A stretch of 64,000 bases of DNA, taken from the NCBI GenBank assembly GCA_024291935.2, contig CM044311.1, forward strand, positions 25,920,001 to 25,984,000, read 5' to 3'. Positions 21,752-32,475 of the stretch are shown here, one piece after another. This stretch comes from Okapia johnstoni. Taxonomy: Eukaryota; Chordata; Mammalia; Artiodactyla; Giraffidae. Numbering within the stretch: position 1 is the stretch's first letter; each line of letters begins with the position of its first letter. A program made the translations under genes and the position numbers. The notes below the pieces were generated by a model. The model saw only the letters and a list, made by a program, of their open reading frames with translations. It did no database searches and was not told the origin of the DNA.

Positions 21752-24600
21752 TATAAAATTGAAGTATAGTTGATTTACAAAGTTGCATTAGTGTCAGGTG
21801 TACAGCACAGTAACTTAGTTTATATATATATACATGTATATATGTATTTTTTTCTTCGATTCTTTTTCCCTATAGGTTACTAGAAAATATGGAGTATATT
21901 TTCCTTGCTATATAGTAGGTCCTTGTTGGTTATCTGCACAGTGGCTGCGCAGCACTGGAGTGGTTGTGTGGAGATACTCCATGTCCAAGGGCAGAGAAGC
22001 CCCAGCAAGACGGTAGGCGCTGGAGCGGCGGCTGCGCAGCGCTGGAGAGACTTTGAGGAAATATTCACGTCCAAGGGCAAAGGAGAAGCCCCAGCAAGAC
22101 TGTAGGAGGGGTGAAACCACCTTTAGAATCAAACCCCATACCTGCCAGAGACGCTGAGAGGGCTCAAACATACCTGTGCACACCAGGACCCAGATACCCC
22201 ACAGAGACTGAGACAGAACTGTGTTTGGGTGTCTCCTGAGGAGGTTCGGGTCAGCAGCGGACTACTGCGGGGGCAGGGGCTCTGGGAGCAGCAGACCTGG
22301 GTATGGCATAAGCCCTCTTGGAGGAGGTCACCATTAACCCACAGAGAGCCGCCAGAACTTACACAGGACTGGAGAAACAGACTCTGGGAGGGCACAAACA
22401 GAACCTGTGTGCACCAGCACCCAGAAGAAAGGAGCAGTGACACCACAAGAGACTGACCCAGACTTACCCATGAATGTCCAGGAATCTCTGGCGGAGGCAT
22501 GGGTCTGCGGTGGCCTGCTGCACCTGGGTTGGGGGCACTGAGTGTAGCAGTGCATGCATGGGACCTTTTGAAGGAGGTCACCATTATCTTCATTACCTCT
22601 ACCATAGTTTGGCCTTCCTGAGTGATCAATGCAAAGAAATAGAGGAAAACAATAGAATGGGAAAGACTAGAGATCTCTTCAAGAAAATCAGAGATATCAA
22701 GAGAACTTTTCATGCAAAGAAGAGCACAATAAAGGGCAGAAATTGTATGGACCTAGGAGAAGCAGAAGATATTAAGAAGAGGTGGCAAGAATACACAGAC
22801 AAACTATACAAAAAAGATATTCATGACCCAGATAATCACGATGATGTGATCACTCACCTAGAGCCAGACATCCTGGAGTACGAAGTCAAGTGGGCCTTAT
22901 GGAGCATCACTACGAACAAAGTTAGTGGAGGGGATGGAACTCCAGTTGAGCTATTTTGAATCCCAAAAGATGATGCTGTGAAAGTGCTGCACTCAATATG
23001 CCAGCAAATAAGGAAAACTCAGCAGTGGCCACGGGACTGGAAAAGGTCAGCTTTCATTTCAATCCCAAAGAAAGGCAATGCCAAAGAATGCTCAAATGAC
23101 TGCACAATTGCACTCATCTCATACGGCTAGCAAAGTAATGCTCAAAATTCTCCAAGCCAGGCTTCAACAGTATGTGAACCGTAAAATTCCAGATGTTCAA
23201 GCTGGATTTAGAAAAGGCAGAGGAACCAAAGATCAAGTTGCCAACACCCATTGGATCATTGAAAAAGCAAGAGAGTTCCAGAAAAACATCTACTTCTGCT
23301 TTATTGACTATGCCAAAGCCTTTGACTGTGTGGATCAAAACAAACTGAGGAAAATTCTTCAGGAGATGGGAATACCAGACCACCTGACCTGCCTCCTAAG
23401 AAATCTGTATGCAGGTCAAGAAGCAACATTTAGAACTCGACATGGAACAAAAGACTGGTTCCAAATAGGAAAAGGAGTATGTCAAGGCTGTATATTGTCA
23501 CCCTGCTTATTTAACTTATATGCAGAGTACATCATGAGAAATGCTGGGCTGCAGGAAGCACAAGCTGGAATCAATTGCCTGGAGAAATATCAATAACCTC
23601 AGATATGCAGATGACACCACCCTTATGGCAGAAAGTGAAGAAGAACTAAAGAGCCTCTTGATGAAGGTGAAAGAGGAGAGTGAAAAAGTTGGCTTAAAGC
23701 TCAACGTTCAGAAAACTAAGATCATGGCATCTGGTCCCATCACTTCATGGCAAATAGATGGAGAAACAGTGGAAACAGTGACAGACTTTATTTTGGGGGG
23801 CTCCAAAATCACTGCAGATGGTGACTGCAGCCATGAAATTAAAAGACACTTGCTCCTTAGAAGAAAAGTTATGATCAACCTAGAGAGCTTATTAAAAAGC
23901 AGAGATATTACTTTGCCAACAAAGGTCCGTCTAGTCAAAACTATGGTTTTCCCAGTAGTCATGTACGGATGTGAGAGTTGGACTCTAAAGAAAGCTGAGT
24001 GCTAAAGAGTTGATGCTTTTGAACTGTGGTGTTGGAGAAGACTCTTGAGAGTCCCTGTGACTGCAAGGAGATCAAACCAGTCCATCCTAAAGGAAATCAG
24101 TCCCAAATATTCATTGGAAGGACTGATGCTGAAGCTGAAACTCCAATATTTTAGCCACCTGATGGGAAGAACTGACTCATTGGAAAAGACCCTGATGCTG
24201 GGAAAGATTGAAGGCGGGAGGAGAAGGGGACAACAGAGGATGAGATGATTGCATGGCATCACCGACTCAATGGACATGAGTTTGAGTAAACTCCAGGAGT
24301 TGGTGATGGACAGGGAGGCCTGGCGTGCTGCATACCTGGCGTCACAAAGTGTTGGACATGACTGAGCAACTGAAATGCACTGAGCTGTTGGTTATCTGTT
24401 TTATATGTAGTAGTATGTATATACTAACCACACTCTCCTAATTATTGCTCTTCCACTGCTTTCTCCTTTGGTACACATAAGTTTGTTTTACATGTCTGTG
24501 GGTCTATTTATGTTTTGTAAATAATTTCATGTGTATCTCTTTTTTTTTTAATTTCAGATATAATTGTGCACATTTATTTCAGTCAATAAATCAGAGATCT
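21720..24600 (-). mobile_element. L1 3' region, reverse, split by a BovB insertion
   Basis: The left part (A-run, (TA)n, TTGAAGTATAGTTGATTTACAAAG, GTCAGGTGTACAGCA) ends at 21,936. The right part resumes at 24,386 with CACATAAGTTTGTTTTACATGTCTGTG and related L1 sequence to about 24,545. Both are reverse-oriented ruminant L1. They carry the duplicated target TGTTGGTTATCTG. Confidence 0.75.
21937..24385 (+). mobile_element. BovB-related LINE with tandem 5' region and 13-bp target duplication
   Basis: The insertion is bounded by exact TGTTGGTTATCTG at 21,924-21,936 and 24,386-24,398. From about 22,612 it is BovB: SDQCKEIEENNR, then RT blocks [18 protein letters not shown] and [12 protein letters not shown] with YADD. 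It ends in the BovB 3' end. The first 675 bp are not endonuclease-coding; they hold two GC-rich units of about 85 bp (near 21,945 and 22,017) and two diverged units of about 225 bp (near 22,157 and 22,388), each of the latter ending GGAGGTCACCATTA or close to it. The RT frame has a stop at 22,957 and later frameshifts (frames 22,474-22,959, 23,078-23,596, 23,541-24,005). Not active. Confidence 0.88.
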
Positions 24601-24857
24601 TGACTAAACTAGCATAAATTTATAGTCAAACTAAGAGAGCAAAAGACCTAGAAGAATAGAAGATTGTGATGAGGGAATGGGATGTGAGAGTTCCAAGTTT
24701 TCAGAAATGGAAAAGGGTCTCACAGATGATGAGAAGCTCTGGGATATTGTAGTGAAAGGTGGAAGAAAGGTAGTATAGGAAACAAGTGTGGGAGAGGAGC
24801 GAGTAGGGGTATGAGACTAAGAGATTAAAAACTACTATACTATGTAAAAAAAAAAAA
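24601..24857. other. Short unassigned stretch
   Basis: No feature recognised apart from the A-run at 24,845-24,857. Confidence 0.3.
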
Positions 24858-24859
24858 TG

Positions 24860-25026
24860 GGGCTTCTTTGGTTGCTCAGAGGGTAAAGCGTCTGCCTGCA
24901 ATGCAGGAGACTTGGGTTCGATCCCTGGGTGGGGACGATCCCCTGGAGCAGGAAATGGCAACCCACTCCAGTATTCTTGCCTGGAAAACCCCATGGACAG
25001 AGAAGCCTGTTGGGCTACAGTCCCTG
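24860..25026 (+). mobile_element. Bov-tA SINE, 3' truncated
   Basis: Head GGGCTTCTTTGGTTGCTCAG, B-box GGTTCGATCCC near 24,915 and a normal body up to GGGCTACAGTCCCTGG, where L1 sequence begins without the usual SINE tail. Confidence 0.88.
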
Positions 25027-25315
25027 GACAGACAGAAAATGAACTCATGGTTGCTGGAGGGAACGCATAGTTAGGGATTTGGGGGAGGTCATGAACACAC
25101 TGCTATATTTAAAATGGATAACCAACAAAGATCTACTGAACAGCACATGGAACTCTGCTCAATGTTATGTGGTAGCCTGGATGGGAGGGGGTTTGGGGTA
25201 GAATGGATACATGTATATGTCTGGCCAAATCCCTTTGTTGTTCACTTGAAACTACCACATCATTGTTAATCAGCTACACCCCAATACAAAATAAAAAGTT
25301 TAAAGTTACAAAAAA
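25027..25315 (+). mobile_element. Ruminant L1 3' UTR
   Basis: Blocks AAAATGAACTCATGGTTGC, ACACTGCTATATTTAAAATG, CAGCACATGGAACTCTGCTC, CAATACAAAATAAAAAGTT. Directly abuts the truncated SINE. Confidence 0.85.
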
Positions 25316-25319
25316 ATAA

Positions 25320-25500
25320 TTAATAAGCAATGAGGATATATTGCAAATGGAAATACAGTAATTATTTTATTAATTTTAAATGGAGTATAATCTACAAAAA
25401 TATTGAATCACTTTGTCATTCACCTGAAACTAATACTGTAAATCAACGATACTTCAACTAAAAATAAACATAAAATATTTTGTTAAGCAAAAAAAAAGAA
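25320..25500 (+). mobile_element. Second L1 3' end fragment
   Basis: The end ACCTGAAACTAATACTGTAAATCAACG followed by ACTTCAACTAAAAATAAA and an A-rich run is an L1 terminus of a different subfamily from the adjacent copy. Confidence 0.55.
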
Positions 25501-26330
25501 AGGTTTTAGAACAGTGAATATAATATCTTAGCAGTCTATTTCTAAAAACAAGTAATTTATAAATATGCATGACTATTCATATATATGCATATGATGGGAG
25601 TTGAGCTTTGAAAGTTACAAACTTTGGGTCCAGGTCAATATCACCCACTATTTCAGAGACGCGAATGAAGAGAAAATTGCTAGCATCTTTAAGGAAAGCT
25701 CCCTGAGAGGTGATGACGTCAAGGAAAAGCCAAGTTTACATTAGGACAAGAACACAGCGAGTTCTGAGAAGAGACAGAGGAATTCTGTGGAAATGGAATA
25801 AGATTTCAGGAGAGCAATAGAAAGGGTTGTGAGAGAGGTCATCAGTGGGAAGCAACGAGACGATGACTCAGAGGAAGAAAAAAAAAACAAAACACAGAGC
25901 ATAAAGGAGAAGAAAATTAGAAAGCAATACCTGATGTGCCTGAATTCTAGACCTGAGGGCAACAGCCATGAGAGGCATGAAAGAAATTAGCAGTTCACAA
26001 GGTTCTATGGTTTCATCAATGTCAGTATGGGTAAGAGCCCCAAGTGACCCAACAGTGTTAGCTGGTGACCGAGTCTACAAGTGCTGCAACTGGCACTGGC
26101 TAGAACCCATGTGCTGTCAACTATCAGGCGACGGCATTTATTCAACAGGCTCTTTACACAGTGCCCCTGATAGAAATTCAGTAAGAAATGGTTTCTGTGC
26201 AGTTACAAAACTCAACCCTAAGTAGTAATGGCCACCCACATGGGGCCCTTTCCCACAACTGCATCATCAACCTGAAATTTCACCTTCTGACCTATTTTTC
26301 CAACATTCCAATCACTCCCTATAACTGAAT
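25501..26330. other. Unassigned intergenic stretch
   Basis: About 830 bp, no clear repeat or gene. The short frame at 25,968-26,225 has no recognisable domain. Confidence 0.35.
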
Positions 26331-26575
26331 TTATATGTGGAATTTAAAAAACAAAACTCCTAGAAACCACAGAGGAGACTGGTGGTTGCCAGGGGTGGAG
26401 GTTGGGGGTGCAAATGGGTGAAGCTGGTCAAAGACACAAACTTCCAGTTATAGGATGAATAAGTTCTGGGAATCTAATGTCCAGCATGGTTATAGTTAAC
26501 AATACCACATTGTATACATGCAAGTTGCTAAGAGAACGTAACAGTTCTTACCACATATATAAAAAAAAAAAAGGT
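26331..26575 (+). mobile_element. L1 3' end (older subfamily)
   Basis: AACAAAACTCCTAGAAACC, AGACTGGTGGTTGCCAGGGG, AATGTCCAGCATGGTTATAG, ACCACATTGTATACATGCAAG are in L1 3' UTR order; an A-run ends it. Confidence 0.75.
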
Positions 26576-26704
26576 AGCTATGTGAGATGACAGATATATT
26601 CACTAATCTTATTAACAAAGATGGTAATCATTACACAATATATATGTCTATCAAATCATCCTTTATATACTTTAAACTTACACATGCTACATGTCAATTA
26701 TATC

Positions 26705-26997
26705 TTAAGAGTGAAGTTAAAGTCACTCAGTCGTGCCACCCTTTGCAAACCAATGGACTATACAGTCCATGGAATTCTCCAGGCCACAATACTGGAGTGG
26801 ATAGCCGTTTCCTTCTCCAGGGGATCTTCCCAACCCAGGGATCGAACTCAGGTCTCCCACATTGCACGCGGATTCTTTTTTTTTTTCCCCATTGAAAATA
26901 TGTTGCTGCTTTTTATTTATTTCAGATAAAACATCTCAACCTTCCTCCACATATTATTACACGCGGATTCTTTACCAGCTGAACCACCCGGGAAGCA
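26705..26997 (-). mobile_element. Bov-tA SINE interrupted by a small retroinsert
   Basis: Reverse Bov-tA from GTGAAGTTAAAGTCACTCAG to the head CCACCCGGGAAGC. Inside the head, the block ATT(G/A)CACGCGGATTCTTT occurs twice, at 26,861-26,878 and 26,956-26,973, around foreign sequence. Confidence 0.88.
26879..26955 (-). mobile_element. 77-bp poly(A)-tailed retroinsert of unknown source
   Basis: Begins with a poly(T) run on the + strand, so on the - strand it ends in poly(A). It is framed by an 18-bp near-perfect duplication of the SINE head, the mark of LINE-driven insertion. It contains AATAAATAAA on the - strand, about 30 bases before the poly(A). I do not recognise the rest; it may be the 3' tip of a cellular transcript or of another retroelement. 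Confidence 0.7.
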
Positions 26998-28315
26998 GCT
27001 CTGTCTTAACAGAGCTGGGAGGAAAAGTCACTGGACCCGCTTTAAAAACAAACAACAGCAACAACAGATACCTCAGACACACCTCCCAATCTGACTGAAC
27101 TATTCTAAGACAGCGATCTCCTAGACCTCCCCAGGCAATTCTATGTATTGCCAAGGTCGAGGGCTAATTTTCTTCAACACCTTTGTAAAGATAAAAAACT
27201 AAGGGAGATTATCCAAGGTCTGCCATCTGGAAAGTGAAGGCAGGGTAGGAAACCCAGTCTCCTGGCTCTGAGTCTAGTACTCATCCCCCGCCCCGCATCA
27301 AGTTGCTTTGACTCATGATTCCTTCCTCTCTCTCTGCTTCACCTGGCTCTTTACCTAACCTTGAGGCAAACATTAAAAATACCAAAATGTGACCAGAATG
27401 ATCACATTCTTCACATGGATGCACATGTCCAGCTCCCACCACCTGCGGAAGCCCACACCTCTACTTCTGTGCCACGGTGTGCTGTTGCTGTGCATTGCTC
27501 AACAACGTTGGTGAAAGGTTGGCCCACACTACACATTCAAGCGATCTAACCTCAGTGTGTGCTCATTTTGCTTGGCCATTCTTACTCCCCTCTTTTTGTT
27601 CCTTGTCAGTCCAGCCACAGAGGCTGCTCCAAATCTTTCACTTGCCTTAGATCTGCATCCCCTAACAGATTAAACCATCTGATATTACTGTTATCTATTC
27701 TCCTAGTCTCTCCTTTGCCTGAAACCGTCTCTATATTTTCATCTGTTCTCTTTTCATGTCTAACTTTTGCCTATGATTAGATTTAACCTCCTCCCCCTCC
27801 TCTTTCTTTCCCTCTGATACATATTCTATCTGTCTCTCTCTCTTTCTCCAGTCAAGTATTTCTTCTCTACTGCCTCTTTCCTTTCAGCCTACTAACTTAG
27901 CAATTTTCCTCACCTTTAAGGCAATGCTTCCCTTACAATTACAGCTGCATTAAAGCTACTATCACACCCCAATTTTTCTTTCTCTGTTTAACTTTTCTAT
28001 TAGATGGTTTAAAATCACTCTTAGTGTTTCTACCTCTTCCCTGTAATGTGACTTCCAACATTTACCTGCTGAAACCATGCTCTTATTTACATATGCTGGA
28101 TTATTTGTCAAAATTAAGCCTCATTTATTGTCCTTGCACTAAGGAGCACTCTCTTACTTTGAAACTTTCTTTCCCCTTTTTTTCATTGCATCGCAGAATT
28201 CCATTCTCAATAATTTTATTTTTGCTCCCTCTCCCTTTCTTTCTCTCTGCTTCTGTCTCTTCTGGCTCTCAATTTTCTGACCTCATCTCAGTACCTCAGG
28301 CTGTGCCCATGGACT
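26998..28315. other. Unique stretch with pyrimidine-rich part
   Basis: No gene is supported. From about 27,550 to 28,280 the + strand is strongly pyrimidine-rich (for example CTCTCTCT near 27,830-27,845). No repeat family is recognised. Confidence 0.45.
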
Positions 28316-28317
28316 AG

Positions 28318-28462
28318 CAATACTGCTGCATCCTGGGAGCTTGTCAGATGTATAGCATCTCAGGCCCCACTTTAGACCTACCGAGTCAGAGTCTGTAGTT
28401 CAATAACATGCCCAGGTGATTCGTATACATGGTAAAGCTTCAGAAGCATTGCTCTATGTTTC
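28318..28462 (+). mobile_element. MER5A-like hAT element relic
   Basis: Blocks CTGGGAGCTTGTCAGATG, CAGGCCCCACTTTAGACCTAC, CCAGGTGATTCGTATACATGG and AGCATTGCTCT are in MER5A order. A non-autonomous hAT-Charlie element of mammalian age. Confidence 0.75.
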
Positions 28463-29487
28463 TGCCCTTGGCCTTTCACTCTAACCTTTGTTCACTCTAT
28501 TCTTGATGTGATCCCAAACTCCAAGTAACCATTCTAAACAAAAATCCCCCAATTTATTCCTCTGACTATGAGTTCCTTCCATCCTTTACACCATGCCCCC
28601 CATTTTCAGAGTTTTCAAACATCCACTATGAGCTTTTAATGGACAATGTATTATGTTCAAAGGAAGTCTTCATCTCTTCTCTGTTCTTTCTTCCTTATAA
28701 CAATTAATGACTACTCTCCTAGGCACCTGAGGTTATAAATTTTATTGCTATTATTTCTGATTCTGTTTTCTCTGCAACTGACCTTCACACAATAAAGCAT
28801 ATAATCATAATTGGTTCCATCCCTTAAACATCTTTTGCATTCCTATTACTTAAAACACATAGAATGATAGAAAGATAATCACTTATGGTGAGTTATGAGC
28901 CAGGTATTCTTCTAAGAGCTTTACAAACATAAACTCATTTAAACTTGCCCTTGTTAGACAATAGTATCTAATTATCTTATCATCTTATAGACTCTGGTCA
29001 TTTTTCACTTAGATCTCTGCTGCTTACTTCCCACCTGCTTACTTCCACACTCTCTTCAGTCAGGAGCCATATGATGAAAATCCTCACTAACCTTTGTGTA
29101 TTGTATAAAGTAAAGTTTACAGGGTAAGTCCATAAGATTATCTTATTTAACCCTCTTGAGAAAAATAGAAATGAAAAACTATGAACAAGGTGTTTATATT
29201 TCCATTTTACAAACAAGTAAAATGGGATTCTAAGTATTTATATGATTTGTTCAAAACCAATAGCTGCCTTCTTACACTTATCCTGTGCAGCTGTCTCTTC
29301 CTGAAATACAGACAGCACCTCCTCTTAACAAACAAAATGAAATAAAGTTGATGTCTTCTAACCCTCTACAGAATGTTGCAACCCACTTTTCCAATTTTAA
29401 CTCTCCCACACCCTATTCTACAATTACTCACTATTCCCAGAATGTTCCGGTGCTTTCCCGATCCTGGTTTTGTTCACACGCTTCCCA
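28463..29487. other. Intergenic stretch with MIR traces
   Basis: Around 28,885-28,960 and 29,160-29,270 are reverse MIR-like pieces (AGCCAGGTATTCTTCTAAGAGC; TCCATTTTACAAACAAG). Otherwise unassigned. Confidence 0.4.
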
Positions 29488-29489
29488 CT

Positions 29490-30212
29490 GAGACACGTTG
29501 GGACCAGGCACCCTTTGCTGCAGTGCTGCAATGTTTGCATCTGGACACACCTCTCCTTCAGCAACAAAATTTAAAGAAACTGTACAGGACTGAAAATAAC
29601 TGCATGCATGCCCAGTTGGTGCAAATTCTGGACAAAAGATACAAAGAGACCAAAAACCCAACTGCCACTTCTAAAGAGCCTGGGGCAAAAACTGAGTGTC
29701 AGGAGCAAAAGAAGGGTACTGTGCGTGCCCCCTGAACTCAACACCACTAGTGAAGTGAAAGTCAAAGTTGCTCAGTCGTGTCCGACTGTTTGGGATCCCA
29801 TGGACTGTAGCCTGCCAGGGTCTTCTGTCCATGGGATTCTCCAGGCAAGAATACTTGAGTCGGTAGTCATTTCCTTCTCCAGGGGATCTTCCCAACCCAG
29901 GGATCGAACCCAGGTCTCCCATACTGCAAGTATATTCTTTATCATCCGAGTCAGGGAAGCCCCTCGACACCACCAGAGGGAAGGGCAAACCCCCTGAGTT
30001 ACTCCTCCGGCCTGAACCCTGGACACACCCCTACCCTCACCCCATGTAAGGAATGAGCTCGGCCTCCTCAGTGGGTGAGTGAGCAAGGGAACTCCTTGTT
30101 TGTTCTTGCTCCCACCTGCTGCAGCAGGGGCCTCAGTAAAGCCTTGCCTGAATTTCTTGTCTGGCCTCTAGTCAATTTCTATTGATTGAGAAAGACCAAG
30201 AACCCTAGTCAT
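29490..30212 (+). mobile_element. Endogenous retroviral LTR split by a SINE
   Basis: The right part has a polyadenylation-type AGTAAAGCCTTGCC at about 30,136 and a U5-like end (AATTTCTTGTCTGGCCTCTAG, AAGACCAAGAACCCTAGTC). The left part (GGGACCAGGCACCCTTTG, AAAGAGACCAAAAACCC) continues across the Bov-tA at 29,751-29,962. Ends are approximate; no viral genes adjoin. Confidence 0.6.
29751..29962 (-). mobile_element. Bov-tA SINE inserted in an LTR
   Basis: Reverse Bov-tA, head at right (CCGAGTCAGGGAAGCC). Target duplication CTC(A/G)ACACCAC(T/C)AG at 29,737-29,750 and 29,963-29,976, two transitions. Confidence 0.92.
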
Positions 30213-30379
30213 TTTCTCCACCACCTGCAATATCCTTCTTCCCATCACCATCCTAGAAAGTGGTCCCCAACACTCAAGGCCCTACTCAAAAGGCCTTACC
30301 ACTAAGAAACTCATTCCCTCTCACCTACGACAGGCCAAATCAGTGCACGCTTCTCCTCTTTTACCAAATCATTTAGAGC

Positions 30380-30560
30380 ACAGAAAATCAGAGCATTGCT
30401 TCTGGAGTCCAAGCCCTTTGGTTCCAGGCCTGGCTGTGCCGTTTACCACCTATGGGTCTTTGACTTCAATTCCTATCAGTAAAGTGAGGAGGATAATAGT
30501 ACCCAGCTCTTCCGGTTATGATGAAACACGAGGCATAGTACTAGACGCAGAGATACAGCA
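30380..30560 (+). mobile_element. MIR SINE (ancient)
   Basis: GCTTCTGGAGTCCAAGCCC, CTGGCTGTGCCGTTTACCACC, AGTAAAGTGAGGAGGATAATAGTACC and CACGAGGCATAGTACTAG are in MIR order, forward. Confidence 0.8.
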
Positions 30561-30729
30561 ATGACCAAACTGATTAGCTTTCTGCAGCTATTAAGCTTCA
30601 TTTACAAGGGCAAATGAAAATAAATGAGTAAAAATAAATGTTGATATATAACTACCACCAGCGAAGTCCATTAACAGTTCTCAGGAAATAAAAATAGAAT
30701 CTAGATAATAAAATAGTCTAACCTTTTCC

Positions 30730-31195
30730 TTCCTTGGTGCTAGTCTTGGTGCTTGCTCATACAGTGCTGTACGCAGAGGCCTTACACGTGACCCTTCAGA
30801 CCAGAGTTCTCGGTGAGAAACAGCTGCACCAACACCTCATACTGTGTGCCGAAGCCACACACAACACAGCAATTCAAGTTGGCGGCAGTGGGCTGTTAGC
30901 TGGGCCCAGCACTAGAATCCAGAGCCGGAGCAGCACGGCTACGCCTGCCTCGCGAGAACTCCGCCCCCTCCCCTCCCAGCTGACAGGGATCCCTATCAAG
31001 CAAGCCCTGCCCACTGATCCCTATAAAGCAAACAAGGAGCTTGTTTGCTCTAAAACAGTCTCCCACCTCTCCGTTTTCTAATCAGAGAACAAAGCTTTCC
31101 TTTGCTTTTGAGCCAAATTTGTTCTATTGGCTGGAACTCCCAACACCTGGCAGAAGGACCCTTCTTGGGGACTAACTCAGAAGGGTCCATAACAT
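30730..31195 (+). mobile_element. Endogenous retroviral LTR (probable solo)
   Basis: A GC-rich part (30,880-30,990) leads to CCTATAAAGC (TATA-like, 31,019) and a U5-like region ending AACTCAGAAGGGTCCATAACA. The layout is that of an LTR; left end is uncertain and no internal genes are seen. Confidence 0.5.
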
Positions 31196-31232
31196 ACTGT
31201 CTTAGCTAATTACCTATTTAAAGGCCCCCTAA

Positions 31233-32073
31233 AGAGGTGGAAAAGATCAGTTTTCATTCCAATCCCAAAGAGAGGCAATGCCAAAGAATGTTCATACTAC
31301 CACACAATTGCACTCATCTGACACGCTAGCAAAGTAATGCCTGAAATTCTCCAAGCTAGGGTTCAACAGTATGTGAACCCTGAACTTCCAGATGTTCAAG
31401 CTGGATTTTGAAAAGGCAGAGGAACCAGAGATCAAATTGCCAACATCTGTTGGATCATAGAAAAAGCAAGAGAGTTCCAGAAAAATATCTACTTCTGTTT
31501 CATTGACTACACTAAAGCCTTTGACCGTGTGGATCCCAGCAAACTGTGGAAAATTCTTCAAGAGATGGGAATACCAGACAACCATATCTGCCTCCTGAGA
31601 AATATGTATGCAGGGCAAGAAGCAACAGCTAGAACTGGACATGGAACAACAGACTGGTTCCAAATTGGGAAAGGAATACATCAAGTCTGTATATTGTCAA
31701 TTGTCACCTTGCTTATTTAACTTATATGCAGAGTACCCCATGCAAAATGCCATACTGGATGAAGCTCAAGCTGAAATCAAGAGTGCCAGGAGAAATATCA
31801 ATAACCTCAGACATGCAGATACCACCACCCTTATGGCAGAAAGCAAAGAAGAACTAAAAAGCCTCTTGAAGAAGGCTTAAAAACTCAACATTCAAAAAAC
31901 GAAAAATCATGGCATCTGGCAAATAGATGGGGAAAAAATAGAAACAGTGACAGACTTTATTTTGGGGGGCTCCAAAGAGGAGAGTGAAAAAAAGCTGGCT
32001 TAAAACTCAACATTCAAAAAACGAAAATCATGGATGTGAGAGTTGGACCATAAAGAAGGCTGAGCACCAAAGA
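31233..32073 (+). mobile_element. BovB LINE fragment, internally rearranged
   Basis: Forward BovB RT part: FIDYTKAF-type block near 31,500, the aligned run ending INNLRHADTTTLMAESKEEL near 31,795-31,855 (the YADD motif has changed to HADT), then deletions. A block of about 38 bp (CTTAAAACTCAACATTCAAA and following) occurs at 31,876 and again at 31,999, and the piece GAGGAGAGTGAAAAA that should precede it lies after the CTCCAAA block. The copy is truncated at both ends. Confidence 0.85.
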
Positions 32074-32074
32074 A

Positions 32075-32205
32075 CTTAGAGATGATTTAAAGAATATGGA
32101 AAAGTAAAGTATTATATGCAAATAGTTATACCATTTTATATAACGGACTTGAGCATCTGCAAATTTTGGTATTGGTCCTGAACCAGTCCCAGAAATGTGC
32201 TCTGC
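32075..32205 (-). mobile_element. Tigger/pogo-type DNA transposon end (tentative)
   Basis: GAGATGATTTAAAGAATATGG and ATATAACGGACTTGAGCATCTGC..TTTTGGTATTGGTCCTG resemble the end of an old pogo-type repeat with inverted termini. Short and diverged. Confidence 0.45.
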
Positions 32206-32475
32206 CTAGGAATTTTAGGGCACTGAAACCATCCTGTATAATAGTGTAATAATGGATACACTTGCCAAAACCACAAGCAAACCCTATTGTAAGACAGGAA
32301 CTTTGGGTGATAATGTGTCATTGTAGGTTCACTGATTGCCACAGATGTACCACTTTTGTGGGGGATGTTGATACTAGGGGAGGCTGGGAGTATATGGAGA
32401 ATCTGTATACTTTCCAGTCAATTTTTCTGTGAACTTAAAACTTCTCTAAAAAAATAGTGTTTAAAAAATAAATAA
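32206..32475 (+). mobile_element. Old L1 3' end
   Basis: GCACTGAAACCATCCTGTAT, TAATAATGGATACACTTGCC, AGATGTACCACTTTTGTGGG, AACTTAAAACTTCTCTAAAAAAATAG follow L1M-type 3' order. Confidence 0.7.

Noticed and set aside
22129..22713. 194-codon frame on the - strand
   Set aside because: It runs antisense through the tandem 5' region and start of the BovB-related insertion. No recognisable domain; explained by repeat composition.
27550..28280. Pyrimidine-rich tract considered as a processed pseudogene or long splice-acceptor region
   Set aside because: No poly(A) tail, no target duplication, no coding similarity and no downstream exon signal.
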